Notes under the pieces: generated by a model
Told to the model about the DNA's origin: nothing
The model's input: the letters and a program-made list of their open reading frames with translations, nothing else
Database searches by the model: none
Source: Flaccisagitta enflata
Taxonomy: Eukaryota > Chaetognatha > Sagittoidea > Aphragmophora
Reading direction: 5' to 3'
DNA length: 64,000 nt
Assembly: GCA_965153355.1 (NCBI GenBank)
Contig: OZ231127.1
Location: forward strand, 53,072,001-53,136,000
Shown: positions 35,525 through 47,173 of the stretch, one piece after another
Position numbering within the stretch: the first letter of the stretch is position 1
Layout: each line of letters begins with the position of its first letter
Position numbers and translations under genes: made by a program

Positions 35525-36529
35525 AACCAGAGAGCGGGGCTCGCTCTCTCCTCCATCGACACCTTCCTTGTCTTGTCTATCCACGGAAGCACGAACACGG
35601 CATATGGTTCCTTTTGCCTTCCGCTCTCTCTACCCCGCCATCCGGCATCTACCGTTTTACCCGACTTAACCCATTTCCTAGTTTCCCCAACACTTGATCC
35701 ATTTTCCCGCTCAAACAAGCGTTAAATTTGCGATGCGTTTTCTAAGTCGGTGGAGATTGACTTTGCAGCTTGCAGCTCCCTCAGCGGCTCCTTCGACTTT
35801 TTGCCCGACCTTTGAGAGGCGAAGGGAAAACAAACATCCGGCGTCTTAGCAACCGGCGCTTTCCCGAGAGCGAAGCCTTTGAGACCGGCGCTTTTTTTTC
35901 GAGAGCGGCACTTTCTTAGGACGGCGACCTCAAAATGCGGCAAGCTTCCCAAAGCTTGGTGAGTTTTCGCTCGCCGAAGGCTGAGACTCCAAACCTCGAC
36001 TCGTTTTCGTTTTCGTTTTCGTTTTCCAAGAGCCACAAAAAAAAAAACGATGCGCCGATCCAACGCTGTCGTGAACATGTTTGAAACGAAGGTTTCAGTC
36101 ATCTTCAGTCACGTGTGTCCAAGTTTTTGTCCAATCATCCATCGATCTATTAGTGCATATGTTTGTCTTTCTGTTAGTGAGTTGCCTGTCAGTTGGTCCA
36201 TCTGTGCGAACACCTGGCTCTCTACAAGCAAAGCCCATTAGTATTTCCTTGCAATTGTGATGTCAAGGAACCTATTCATCAAAAAAGAAATGTATCTTTA
36301 TAAACAACAAAACAAGTTGATGCCAATGCTCTGTTACGAAAGATTTCCTCACACGGTGGAATTGATTCTTCCATAGAATAGATAGAGGAAAAGTAAAAGA
36401 AAAAAACAGAGCAGGAAAGAAAAAAAGAAGCAGAATGGGATCCGCGAACCGAAGACATAATCGATTTTCACCCCATGATGACGCCTCTCTCACTCCTGAG
36501 CACGATTAACCGATGAACCAACAGACGCC

Positions 36530-36530
<1 letters not shown>
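35525..36530. other. Non-repetitive, locally GC-rich stretch without assigned gene
   Basis: 35700-36060 is CpG-rich and free of simple repeats except four GTTTTC units at 36003. Open frames of 60-126 codons exist on both strands but show no recognised motif. It could be a promoter/5' region or decayed coding sequence. Confidence 0.4.
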
Positions 36531-36532
<2 letters not shown>

Positions 36533-36608
<76 letters not shown>

Positions 36609-36661
36609 CCGTCCGTCCGTCCGTCCGTCTCGCTCTCTCGCTCTCTCGCTCTATCGCGCTA

Positions 36662-36732
<71 letters not shown>
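36533..36732. repeat. (CT)n-(GTCC)n-(CT)n microsatellite
   Basis: CT to 36604, six GTCC units, CTCTCGCT variants, then CT to 36732. Confidence 0.95.
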
Positions 36733-36734
<2 letters not shown>

Positions 36735-37067
36735 ATCAAACATACCGGGCGCGGGCGGGTCTTTTAATATATTAGCAGTATTGCGGTCCAACGCGGTCCA
36801 ACGTGGTCCAACGTCTGATCTTGTGGCACAAGTTGTGCCTTTGGTGTTGCGTCACGGCACTGGAACGACCCCTACCATCCTCAACTTATCAAAGTGTTTC
36901 CTGCCCCCAGCTCCTCGATTATCCATGGGCATTGACCCTCTTAATCTTCAACAGAAAAGTCATTTCTCCCGGACCGTGCAGCTAGATTGTCTGTACAGTT
37001 CACAAGCTGTGACTCCACTTGGTAAGCATTTTTTTGCCGTTTGTCTAGAATCTCTGTGAACCTTTTA

Positions 37068-37140
37068 AAGTCGCAGATACGCGACTAAATGTTGCTGTGT
37101 CCGTTCGTCCGTCCATCCGTCCGTCCGTCCATCAGTCGTT
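37068..37140 (-). mobile_element. Class A hairpin-end fragment
   Basis: AAGTCGCAGATACGCGACT hairpin and GTCC/GTCCATCC units. The rest of the element is absent; a 'GGGACCAA..ATCTGTTGTAGG' repeat (37140-37290) follows. Confidence 0.6.
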
Positions 37141-37304
37141 AACATCCCGCGCCATTGGATTGAAGGGGACCAAAAAATGTCATCTGTTGTAGGCGGAATT
37201 CTGTTACAGCTAACAAAAGAAATTAAAGAAAACATGTTAACAGGATGAAGGGACCAAGAAATAGTATCTGTAATACACAATTTCGCAAAACCAATCAACC
37301 GCAG

Positions 37305-37486
37305 TTACCGCACGACGGGGTCATTACTAACGGTAACGAAGCAATACGTCGACCGACCGATAAACAGACACGATCCTGAAGAAATAGTATATCGTATCTT
37401 ATCATCTCGCGAAGAAACAACGTCGTCGTCAGGCTCGGCTCCCCCGGAATCCATTCCCGTCGGCGCCATCGCTAACGATTTCCAGC
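37305..37486 (+). CDS. Candidate isolated coding exon, unknown gene
   Basis: This is a stop-free, CpG-rich segment between a weak acceptor (AACCGCAG) and a good donor (CCAGC|GTAAGA). In the plus frame it reads as a plausible peptide with DPEEIVYRILSS in the middle, loosely like the start of CSPG/FREM-type repeats. The minus strand of the same block is also open, and has a better pyrimidine tract (at 37500-37520) and a possible donor. The strand is therefore unsettled. The base composition is like the exons of the gene at the right end and unlike the surrounding repeats. Confidence 0.3.
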
Positions 37487-37729
37487 GTAAGAATTGCACT
37501 TAAAAAAAAGAGAGAGAAAAAGAAATTGTTGAAATGGAATTTCCGTCTTTCTTCAAAACCAAACTTCAATTACGTGGTCTTTTTAACAAAAAGAAACAGG
37601 AAAAAAAACAAAGCCCGGCGCTTCCAAGGTCGAATTTCACAAGCTCAACTCCTTTGGTGTGGGGGAGAGCCGAGGGGGGATTAGGATCATTACATAATAA
37701 TGAATGGAAACGAGTAAATCTCTTTGATA

Positions 37730-37880
37730 CCCAAGTGGTGTGCGGTTGGGCATGGGCAGTGAAAGAAAGGCTTACAATACGAAAACCACCCATAAACGTT
37801 GCGAAGTATAACCGATGGGCAAACAGACGGACCGACAGACATAGCAGGTTATCAAGATGCGTGCGCGCCTTTAAAAAAAG
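37730..37880 (+). mobile_element. Degenerate class A copy
   Basis: GTGTGCGGTTGGGCATGGGCAG, GGACCGACAGACATAGC and a broken terminus ATGCGTGCGCGCCTTTAAAAA give the class A order without an intact hairpin. Confidence 0.45.
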
Positions 37881-37912
37881 TTGTAGTATGGGTAAAGTGG
37901 TATTTTCTTTTC

Positions 37913-38110
37913 AACAAGTGACGCGGGGTCACAATATCGTTGCGGTCGGGTGGGCAGGAGCATCCAACCCCCATCCACACCCCAATCCAACCCCCACACT
38001 CAAACAAGCACAGAAAAAAATGCTTGTTTTCCCACTTTTCAACTCGATGACCTCCGATGGACGGACGAACGGATGGACAAAGCCTCTTACAGAGTTGCGT
38101 GTCCGCAACT
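37913..38110 (+). mobile_element. Class A element, AGTTGCGGAC subfamily
   Basis: AACAAGTGACGCGGGGTCAC, GTTGCGGTCGGGTGGGCAGG, TTTTCAACTCGATGACC, GGACGGACGAACGGATGG, hairpin AGTTGCGTGTCCGCAACT. Confidence 0.9.
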
Positions 38111-38343
38111 ATACATAAACCATTTCTTTGCAGCTTCTTCGTTGTTATTTTCCCTCCGTTTAGCTCTGGTTTCTTAAAACATGCCTCTAACGGCATCAAT
38201 AAATTTGATGTTATATTCTTGATCCTTGGGGAAAATGCAGCGTCATTGTTTTTCCGTTCTCTCATGCGTCAATTTTGAAGTTTACGACTTACCTTTGAGA
38301 AAAAATCCTTCAGCGGAGGAGTAACGAAAGAAAAGTCGTTTTT

Positions 38344-38582
38344 AGTCGCGTGCTACGCGACTCTATAAGCCACTTTTCGGTCGGTCCGTCGGTCGGTCCG
38401 TCACAAAGTTGCTGTAAAGGATTCTTATAGCATTTTTTATTTATCTGAATGGTAGAGCAGAATCTTGGAGGAGTAAACAGCTATTTTAGATGTCTTTCTG
38501 AAACAAAATTGTTTGTCTGTCTGTCTGCCTGACTTTTTTGAAAGTGCTGACGCACGCGACTTAGGTCAAATGACCTTGTTAC
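38344..38582 (-). mobile_element. Class A element, AGTCGCGTGC subfamily, variant middle
   Basis: Perfect hairpin AGTCGCGTGCTACGCGACT, GGTCGGTCCGTCGGTCGG, a second GTCTGTCTGTCTGCCTG tract, then GCACGCGACT and TGACCTTGTTA. The usual CTCCTGCCC block is missing. Confidence 0.8.
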
Positions 38583-38589
38583 CTTTTTT

Positions 38590-38773
38590 AGCCGCGTGCT
38601 ACGCGACTCTACACCCTGCTTTGTCGGTCCGTTGGTCCGTTGGTCCGTTGGTCCGTCGGTACTTTTTTTTGCGGTCTTTGGCCTCACTGCTCCTGCCCAA
38701 ATGATGAAGTGACCTCAATTATAGCCCCTGCCCACCCGCACACGACTTGGGTAGCCGTGTATCCGGCCTTGTT
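38590..38773 (-). mobile_element. Class A element, AGTCGCGTGC subfamily
   Basis: AGCCGCGTGCTACGCGACT, GTCCGTTGGTCCGTTGG, CTCCTGCCCAAATGATG, CCCGCACACGACT, GTATCCGGCCTTGTT. Lies 8 bp from the previous copy in the same orientation. Confidence 0.88.
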
Positions 38774-38942
38774 TACTATTAATGTCATAAAATATGAGCA
38801 AAAGATTTATATTTGCAGTAGCTTAAGCAAAAAATGTTATCCGGTCAATATCCCCGGTCAGTTCTTTTCTTTCCTTTCGTTCAATAGTTGCTAAGTGCTT
38901 GTAGGGCTTGCGGTGATTTACAGCGTTATTTTCTTTGTTCAA

Positions 38943-39496
38943 ACAAGTGACGTGGGGTCACAATATCGTCGGGGGGGGGCAGGGGCATGCAACCTCCATC
39001 CATGGATGTAGGGGACACCACGTCCACTAAGTCCATGGACGTGGAAAAAGTCGGTCTTGAAAAGCAAGTCGATCTTGAAATAGAAGTGATTCATGGTTGA
39101 AAAAACAAAAAAACTACTATGAAAAACAGTCTAAAAAGAGAAAAATTTAGTTAAGTTTGTTTGAAATATTAAAAAAAAACTTTAGATGGTAGATTTTCAT
39201 TAATGAATTTTGTTTACAGTTTTAATTTTTTTTTTCTTAAACATCTTGATCCTGACTCGGTCTTAAAATGCCAAGTGGACGTGGCAAATTTCGGAGCTCC
39301 CCTACAGCTATGCACCCATCCACACCCCAACCCACCCCCAACACTAAAACATACACAAAAAAAGCATCTAAACCGCTCATTTCTCCACTTTTCAACTCGA
39401 TGACCACAGACGGACCAACGGACCAACGGACGGACCAACGGACAGACCAACGGATGGACAGACAAAGCATCTTATAAAGTTGCGGGTCCGCAAGTA
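38943..39496 (+). mobile_element. Class A element, AGTTGCGGAC subfamily, interrupted by a 320-bp insertion
   Basis: The 5' part (AACAAGTGACGTGGGGTCAC, GGCAGGGGCATGCAACC) stops at 39002. The element resumes at 39316 with CCATCCACACCCCAACCC, followed by GGACCAACGG repeats and the end AGTTGCGGGTCCGCAAGT. Confidence 0.88.
39003..39322. mobile_element. Nested insertion with short inverted ends
   Basis: CCATCCA occurs at both edges (38996-39002 and 39316-39322), consistent with a 7-bp target duplication. Near the ends TAGGGGA/TCCCCTA and CCACGTCCACT/AAGTGGACGTGG are inverted copies. The middle is AT-rich without ORFs. Confidence 0.7.
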
Positions 39497-39499
39497 AAA

Positions 39500-40000
39500 A
39501 GAAAGCGGTATCAGGGGCAGCCACATCCCCATGAAACAGAATGCATGTGCCCTTCCTTCAGTCAGTTGGGCGATTTTGATTTAAGCATCTCCCCGATCTA
39601 ACGAACATTATTCCTTATTTTCGTTGTTAGCGCAATTTCCTTGTCCGTGGATTCATTACGGTTACGAGAAGGTAGTTTGCTACTGAAGGGCCATGTAGAA
39701 ATAGGAATCTGGGGAAGGAAAGAGAAATCATCGACTGGGCAATAAAACCCGAAATAGGAAAGGGAAATGATTCGCAGACGTGATTGATAAAAGATAGAAA
39801 TAAACAAGCCCGACCGGGCAACGATGCGTCCTAACTGTGTCCTTACGTGGAACAAAATTCGCGTTAGACAGATGGATGAACAGATTTAACAGATAATCAA
39901 ACTGCTGGAATATCTGACATAAGAGTCAAAGAAGTCTCTCAAAACACGTGTATCGATCGTTTGCACAACATAGTTCAAACAGGTTTTCCTAATAGATAAA
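39500..40000. other. Mostly unassigned stretch
   Basis: 39819-39895 matches 19637-19745. No gene recognised. Confidence 0.4.
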
Positions 40001-40002
40001 AA

Positions 40003-40500
40003 CGGGTGCTCAAATATGGTTATGTGGCCCGTTTTCACATTAGGCACCTGTAAAAATGGGTGCCTTGAGTGAAAAAACGGGTGCCTTGATGGAAAAAATA
40101 GGTACCCCAAATAAAAAAAAACAGGTCCCCTGACTGAAAAAAACGGGTCCCTCAAATGGATGCTTTGAGAATCAAAAACTGGTCTGCGTGTTTGTTTTTT
40201 TCAGACAGTAAACAAAAGGAAAAACAGTTTTTGAAATACCATAATGTGTAGGCATACACTATACTGTGCCTACACTTTATAGTGAATCATGTAAAGTGAA
40301 TCACAATTTTCATCAAAAAACTCATCTCACATTCTCCCCTTACAAATCCGAGACCCATTGAAGATGTTGAGGGGACCCATTTTTATAATAATTAGAAAAT
40401 AGAAAATGGGTGCCTTAACTGGAAAAACGGGTGCCAAAATGGGTGCTCTGACCAAAAACAGGTGAAAAAAACGGGTGCCATAACCAAAAACCGGGTGAGC
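40003..40500. repeat. Split ~20-bp minisatellite (AAAAACGGGTGCCTTGA)
   Basis: About eight units at 40003-40160 and six at 40390-40500 are separated by unrelated AT-rich sequence. Units share ACGGGTGCC and a variable TTGACTG/TTGAGTG linker. Confidence 0.75.
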
Positions 40501-40579
40501 GTTAATTTACCTCAAACTATCTTGTGGTTTGATTCAGTACAAATTCTCGCCGAGGCCAAAAACAGCTAAGTAACGCGAT

Positions 40580-40674
40580 TTTTAAAGAGGCGTAACGGAC
40601 GGACGGACCGACGGACGGACCGACGGACGGACCGACGGACAGACCCTCTTATAGAGATGCGATGACGCATCTAA
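40580..40674 (+). mobile_element. Class A 3' end, AGATGCGTCC subfamily
   Basis: GGACGGACCGACGGAC repeats, ACCCTCTTATAGAG, hairpin AGATGCGATGACGCATCT, CTAAAA. The 5' end is not recognised. Confidence 0.7.
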
Positions 40675-40871
40675 AAAGTGATGGGGGTTACAATAATTTT
40701 TTTCAACATATATACATTTTTATATATATTTTTTTTTGTGTGAATTCTTTTTTGTCTCCTTTATATAGGGGAGGGGTAATTTTCCTCTTCTTTTTTGGGG
40801 GGGAGGGGAAACTGGTTGTTTTAATGTCGGTCTTAAATTGGCGTCGGTTATTAACTTAGCAGTGGACGACC

Positions 40872-41209
40872 TACCGTATTTCCTGTAATTAGCGCCCCGG
40901 GCGCTTTTGAAATTGAAATGAAACATTACTATTTTTAACCTGCAGTTAGCGCCCCCCTAATGGATATTTTCTATTAAAACATCACTATTTGACAAATCTT
41001 TTATGAATAAATAGAGTAAAACATAAAAATAGAGAATATTCTGCTGCAAAACATGCTATTTTCACAAGAATTTTATCAAAAAAACCTACTTTACAATATA
41101 TTTCAAAGGATTTTTTCCAGAAATATATTGTTGCTATAAGATTTTACTTTCATGAAGAGGGGAGGGGGCGCTAATTAGAGGGGGGGCGATAAATGCAGGA
41201 AATACGGTA
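40872..41209. mobile_element. 338-bp palindromic MITE (TACCGTATTTCCTG ends)
   Basis: TACCGTATTTCCTGTAATTA with GCGCCCC at the left mirrors GGCGATAAATGCAGG and AAATACGGTA at the right. Tips are TA. A fragment of the same element (CTAATTAGCGCCCC, TTTTGAAATTG) lies at 42412-42495. Confidence 0.82.
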
Positions 41210-41473
41210 ATTGCGTTTTGCTGTGGACGGATGGACAGTCTGATGAATCGACGGGCGAAGTGATGCGCGGACGCAATTGGAAACACGAGGAAACTTCATT
41301 TCCCTCATTTCAGCGGATTTTCCTTTATTGGTACAGACACTCGTTTTGTCGAAAAGAAGATTGTCCGTCTTAATCAAGTTAATGTTTTTTCGTAAGTCCT
41401 TTTGTTCATGGAATTCTTTCATTAAGGTTTGTTTTGAATTCTGATATCGACTTTTCTTTCCATTCTGTGAGAA

Positions 41474-41477
<4 letters not shown>

Positions 41478-41542
<65 letters not shown>
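41478..41542. repeat. (GA)n microsatellite (left flank of satellite)
   Basis: About 32 GA dinucleotides ending directly at the first satellite unit. Confidence 0.93.
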
Positions 41543-42380
<838 letters not shown>

Positions 42381-42411
42381 AGTTAGAAAAAGATATTGCC
42401 CTTTCACCCTC

Positions 42412-42495
42412 TAATTAGCGCCCCTTTTGATATGAAAATACTTTATTAAAAACGCTTTTGAAATTGGAAATATATCTACATTTTTTGCCTGTTCT
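42412..42495. mobile_element. Fragment of the TACCGTATTTCCTG MITE
   Basis: CTAATTAGCGCCCCTTTTG and CGCTTTTGAAATTGGAAAT repeat the left part of 40872-41209. The tip is missing and (GA)n stands close to its place. Confidence 0.6.
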
Positions 42496-42664
42496 CCTGA
42501 AGAAAAAACATTGAAAAACCAAATTCTCATTTAAATGGAGATCCATTTCTCCCTTTGTCTTCCAACACATCTATGGACAGAAGAGCAGAAAGCTGTCATT
42601 CGGTGCTTTTGTCTGTCGGTCTGTCTGTCTGTCTGTCCGTCCTTCTTTCTGTTTGTCTGTCAGC

Positions 42665-42671
<7 letters not shown>

Positions 42672-42711
<40 letters not shown>

Positions 42712-42748
42712 GTCTCTGTCTCTGTCTCTGTCTCTGTCTCTCTCTCTG

Positions 42749-42841
<93 letters not shown>

Positions 42842-42862
42842 GTCTCTCTCTGTCTCTGTCAA
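42672..42862. repeat. (CT)n/(CTCTGT)n microsatellite
   Basis: CT tracts with a CTCTGT hexamer phase at 42704-42770 and again at the right end. Confidence 0.93.
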
Positions 42863-42885
42863 AAGCTTTCCAATATCAAATACTT

Positions 42886-43117
42886 AGTCGCTGGCGGGTG
42901 GGTAGGGTCAGTAATGGGGGTGAGCAGGGGCAGTAATACAGGTGGGCAGGGTCAGTAATGCGGGTGGGCAGGAGCAGTAATACAGGTGGGCAGGGGCATT
43001 TTGGGGCTGGGTAGGGGCAGCAACACTATTTCAGAAGATTTCGAAAAAGGGTAACGGAGCGACGGACAGACGGACGGATGGACAGACCCTCTTATAGAGT
43101 CACTTAGCCAGCGACTA
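42886..43117 (+). mobile_element. Class A element, AGTCGCTGGC subfamily, internal 20-bp tandem
   Basis: AGTCGCTGGCGGGTGGG is followed by five or six units of GGTGGGCAGGGGCAGTAATA, a GGACAGACGGACGG run, CCCTCTTATAGAG and hairpin AGTCACTTAGCCAGCGACT. The AACAAGGCC start is missing. Confidence 0.8.
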
Positions 43118-43164
43118 AAAACTGACTGTAAATGGGATGGAAGGACGGACGGACAGACAGACGT

Positions 43165-43318
43165 CTGGAAATTCCCCCATGTGGCCTACAAGACATCGGC
43201 CCTTTAAGGCCGCTGCCCAAAAAGTATCTAAAACGCTCAATTATCGACTCGAGCATCACGGACCAACCAAACTACTGATGGCAAGAGCTCCTTCAGGGGT
43301 TTCTTGTCCGCAATTAAA
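43165..43318 (+). mobile_element. Class B right arm fused to a decayed AGTTGC-type class A end
   Basis: AAGACATCGGCCCTTTAAGG and CCGCTGCCC are followed at once by AAAACGCTCAATTATCGACTC, GGACCAACC and TTGTCCGCAATTAAA. Confidence 0.55.
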
Positions 43319-43319
43319 G

Positions 43320-44568
43320 ATGAGAATGTCCACTCTTCTTAATAAGTCACAGTGCAATCGAAAACAAAATTTATTGAGTCAACACATTTTTTAGACAATT
43401 CTAAGTATCATCAAATGATGATTCTTTTAACTAGAAATAGGTTTATTCATTTTTATAACTGATATTTTTGCATGAAAGATGGTTGATATATCACCTAAAT
43501 GTAAGAAAAATGAAGATAAATGATGAAAAAATTGTGGATTTATAAAGAAAATTTGATTTTGCAATCAGAGTTGTCTTGGGTGAAATTCTAAGCCGGCTTC
43601 TAATTTGATAAATTTGCATTTCCAGAAACATAGCTCTATTCTAAAAACATAAAAGAATAGGGCCATGTTCTTAAAAATGCAAAAATTTGCATCTGGAGAC
43701 AGTCTTAGAATTTCACCTAACTGCTTCTTAAATTTTTGCAACTGTATTTTCAGCAAATTCTTGCAAATGAGTGATTGTTTCTGTCTCTCACCAATGCAAT
43801 ATCAAGTTTCTTGGTTTGTTTTTGTTTTTAAACATTAAGTATGTAAATGATAAAACTAAAAAAAACAAAATATACTTTGATTCAGCGGCGTATCTGAGCC
43901 AAGACTATAGCAGCTGCCGCCTTCAATCTATGTCCCGACATAGTTCCTGTCCAACCTATGCATTACTATCTGTCACTATCATTAACTATACATGACTATC
44001 TATCACTATATATTACTATTAGATACTATATATGACTAAATATAACAACATAAGACTACAACTTTTTACATCATTGTGTGACTACTACTGTAAGTAAAAC
44101 TGTTTATAACTTTAAAAAAGTGTAATTGAGTAGTAGTAGAATCTTTGCTAGTCATCAAGTAAACAATCAGTTCAAGATTTGGTGCTACATACACATGTCG
44201 AAATTGTTTAATAAAGCAACGAAAGAATTCAAGTTTTCGTGTTTGTCTTGCCTTCATACAATCGTTTCTCAAATCCCTCGTAATAACTGGATTCTTGACG
44301 AAGACTAGGTGTAAATCCAAAATGGTTTGTTTTTGTGCTCTTTTTGATCATTTTGTGTTTTGGGGTTAATAGAAATGGACTTCCATCGGACATTTAGAAA
44401 AAATAATTTCACCATAAGACCAGATGAAGAAACGGTAATGGTGGAATGATGCAAAGTGATGTGATCGAAAAAGAATAAAGCAGACTAAAGTATGGTATGG
44501 ATAGTCACAAGATCACATGTCCTGTGGGGTCCATTGTTTCTACCATAAAAAACAGGTTTCGAGTTCTG

Positions 44569-44570
<2 letters not shown>
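43320..44570. other. Unassigned AT-rich stretch
   Basis: ACTAT-rich low-complexity sequence at 43960-44060. No gene recognised. Confidence 0.4.

Positions 44571-44640
<70 letters not shown>
44571..44640. repeat. (CT)n microsatellite
   Basis: CT array followed by a CTTC-rich tail to 44690. Confidence 0.93.
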
Positions 44641-44643
<3 letters not shown>

Positions 44644-44995
44644 TTCTCCTTCCTCCTCTTCTTCTTTTTCTTCTTCTTCTCTCTCTTTTCTTGGCTATCC
44701 TGCTGTCCGACAATATTCCTGTCCGACATTTTACAGCTGCCGCGGCAGCGGCGGAAGCCCCTTCATATACGCCGCTGCTTTGATTTGTTATAACTTAAAA
44801 GTAAAGCAGGTTATGAATATGTATGGTTGCCTAATTTTGCCTTCGTTTGCACTGTGACATAAATCGTTTTATCTTAGTCTTATTTTGTTGCTCATTTTGA
44901 TGCTACCCAGAACGACCGTCGCAGGCGTTGCGTCAATACGTCGCTATCTATGGAAACAAATGAACAAAAGCTACTACGCTAGTCGCGCGCGCTAA

Positions 44996-45091
44996 GCAGG
45001 GATAGGGATAGGAAGGGCTAGGGAATAGGGATAGGAATAGGGATAGGGATAGGAAGGGATAGGGATAGGGCTAAGCAGGGATAGGAGGGCT
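44996..45091. repeat. (GGGATA)n minisatellite
   Basis: About 12 units of AGGGATAGG(A) with GGGCTA variants. Confidence 0.85.
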
Positions 45092-45160
45092 TAGTATCGA
45101 GGGCCAACCTACCAAGGGCGGGGGTCAAAAGCCTTTACAACCATTCCCCTACCAGACCCT

Positions 45161-45248
<88 letters not shown>
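45161..45248. repeat. (CT)n microsatellite
   Basis: About 44 CT dinucleotides directly before a class B element. Confidence 0.94.
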
Positions 45249-45253
<5 letters not shown>

Positions 45254-45835
45254 GGGAAGCGGCCCCGAAGGGGACAAAGTCCTGTAGAACACAGGGGGAA
45301 TCTGTTCGTCCGTCCATGCGTCTGTCTGCACGTCCGTCCGACCCCCCCCCCCCCCCACCCGCCCCATCCTCAGGGCTTCGTCTCCTTTGGTGCCTTTTCT
45401 GACCCAAATCAAAGCAATATGTATGTTCCAAATCCAAGCAATATGTCCCAAATCTTAGCAAAGTGGTCCAAATCCACGCATAATGGCCCAAATCCCAGCA
45501 AAATGGCCCAAATCTAGCCAGAAAACCCCTATTCTGGTCCATCATTTTGGCCCCTTAGACCTAGAGTGTGGCCTTCCATACCTAGATTCAGATTTGGGCC
45601 ATTTTGCTTGGATTGGGGCCATTATGCTTGGATTTGGGCCACTTTGCTTGGATTTGGGCCATATTGCTTAGATTTGGGCTATTTGGCAGGACGGACGGAC
45701 GGACAGAGGGACGGACAGATTCCCCCTGTGTTCTACAGGTTTTCCTCCCCTTCATGCCCTGCTCCTCCTCAAATTAAATCACACACTGCTCAAGCAGGCC
45801 ACGAGTACCACTGACCACTTACTCAGGCCTTTTTT
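45254..45835. mobile_element. Class B foldback element, subtype 1
   Basis: GGGAAGCGGCCCCGAAGGGG, CCTGTAGAACACAGGGGGA and a GTCCGTCC stretch open it. The array is 20-25-bp units on GGCCCAAATCCAAGCAATAT, changing to the opposite strand sense (GATTTGGGCCATTTTGCTTG) from about 45590. TCCCCCTGTGTTCTACAG and CCCTGCTCC close it. Confidence 0.82.
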
Positions 45836-46039
45836 TTAGAGCGAGCCCGCGAGCCCGTGGCTCTCTATTTCGCTGTCGGGCTCTCTGATTTCCCTGGCTC
45901 TGAGCCCGGCTGGCTCTCTCAATATTGAAATCATGTTTTGAACTCAAATGGATTGGAAGAATCATAAAAAGAAAATCTAATTCACAAGTTAAGTGTGACT
46001 AAAATGCAAATTGATCAACAAGTAAAGCATCTCATTTTT

Positions 46040-46230
46040 AGTCGCGTGCTACGCGACTCTCCACCCCGCTTTGTTGGTCCGTCCGTCCGTCGGTCCGTCC
46101 GTCACATTTTTCTTTTTTTTGGTTTTTGGGATTTTTGGCGTCACTGCTCCTGCCCAAATGATCTGGTGACCTCAATTACGGCCCCTGCCCACCCGCACGC
46201 GACTGGGGTAGCCGTGTATCCGGCTTTGTT
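46040..46230 (-). mobile_element. Class A element, AGTCGCGTGC subfamily (near-consensus copy)
   Basis: AGTCGCGTGCTACGCGACT, CACCCCGCTTTGTTGG, GTCCGTCCGTCGGTCC, CTCCTGCCCAAATGATC, CCCGCACGCGACTGGGG, GTATCCGGCTTTGTT. Confidence 0.92.
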
Positions 46231-46551
46231 TCATGTAAATGCGTCTAATATTGCTGGTAGAAAAAGTTGGCATGTGATGATTTTTACTTTCTTGAAAACC
46301 GATTTATTTCTATTATGAGAGAGATGAAAAATTACCATTGAAAGATGACAGTAGTATAGGAAGGTCCAATCTAAAAGATTGATCCGGTTGCAATTCTTTG
46401 GTTGAAATCCCATCTCCGGCATGTGCTGAGATAGTTTTCATAGCTCAACGGTTTTTTCATAAAATTCCTGGTCCCCCAAGAAAAATAATAAATCATGCAA
46501 ATCAGGGAAAAATCTTTGTCCACCACCCCCATGTTTGTACATTCATATTTT

Positions 46552-46842
46552 CTAAACGAATTGAGCTAATGACCTCAACTTGGGCTCATTTTAAAGAACA
46601 GACACAGCTCTTTAAAATGAGTCTAAGTTGAGGTCATCACCTCAATTCGTTTAGGAGCAACAGTCTTCCAAAGTTGATGCTTTTTTTAAGAAAATGAAGA
46701 ATTTACCCCTAACTTTGTAAGCCTCTGTCTCTGGAACAAATTGAGCTAAAGACCTCAACTTGGACTCATTTTAAAGAACTGACACAGTTCTTTAAAATGA
46801 GCCTAAGTTGGGGTCATTAGCTCATTTTGTTTTGGAGAAACA
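46552..46842. repeat. Two tandem copies of a ~100-bp palindrome
   Basis: AAATTGAGCTAA(T/A)GACCTC..TCATTTTAAAGAA, mirrored by TTCTTTAAAATGAG..GAGGTCAT, occurs at 46552-46654 and 46737-46842. A repeated CAGTCTTCCAAA spacer follows each. Confidence 0.85.
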
Positions 46843-46927
46843 GTCTTCCAAAATAGAAGCTTCTTTTGAGAAAAAGAAGAATTGACACTGTTGTTAATGC
46901 ATGCTACCCAAGTCTCGCGGCTGGGCA

Positions 46928-47030
46928 AAGGCCGGGTGCATGGCCAAAATGTAGTCGCTTGCGGGTGGGCAGGGGCAATATGTGGGTGGGAGGGGCAGTA
47001 ATGTGGCAGGGCGGGGAGCTGTAATGCTCA
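46928..47030 (+). mobile_element. Class A 5' part, AGTCGCTTGC subfamily
   Basis: AAAGGCCGGGTGCATGGCC, AGTCGCTTGCGGGTGGGC and two GGGTGGGAGGGGCAGTAATG units. It is cut by another class A-like start at 47032 (AACAAGACTGGATACACGAC). Confidence 0.65.
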
Positions 47031-47173
47031 AACAAGACTGGATACACGACAAATCAGTGGTCTCTGATGGATGGGCAATATTAAGAGCCAACTTGCTTAT
47101 CAAAAGCCAACTTGCTTATCAAAAGCCAAATTTTTCTTTTTTGGGGGGGGGAGGTGGGGCAAACTTGCTAAAT

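Noticed and set aside
36781-37020. Open frame ending at a GTAAGC donor-like site (36781-37019)
   Set aside because: The frame has no ATG near its start and no recognised motif, and its phase does not match the candidate exon at 37305. Evidence is too weak to call a gene.
44996-45091. (GGGATA)n considered as an interstitial telomere repeat
   Set aside because: The unit is not TTAGGG or another known animal telomere repeat and is irregular.
46380-46445. Possible tRNA-like B box (GGTTGAAATCCC)
   Set aside because: No matching A box at suitable distance and no stem structure.
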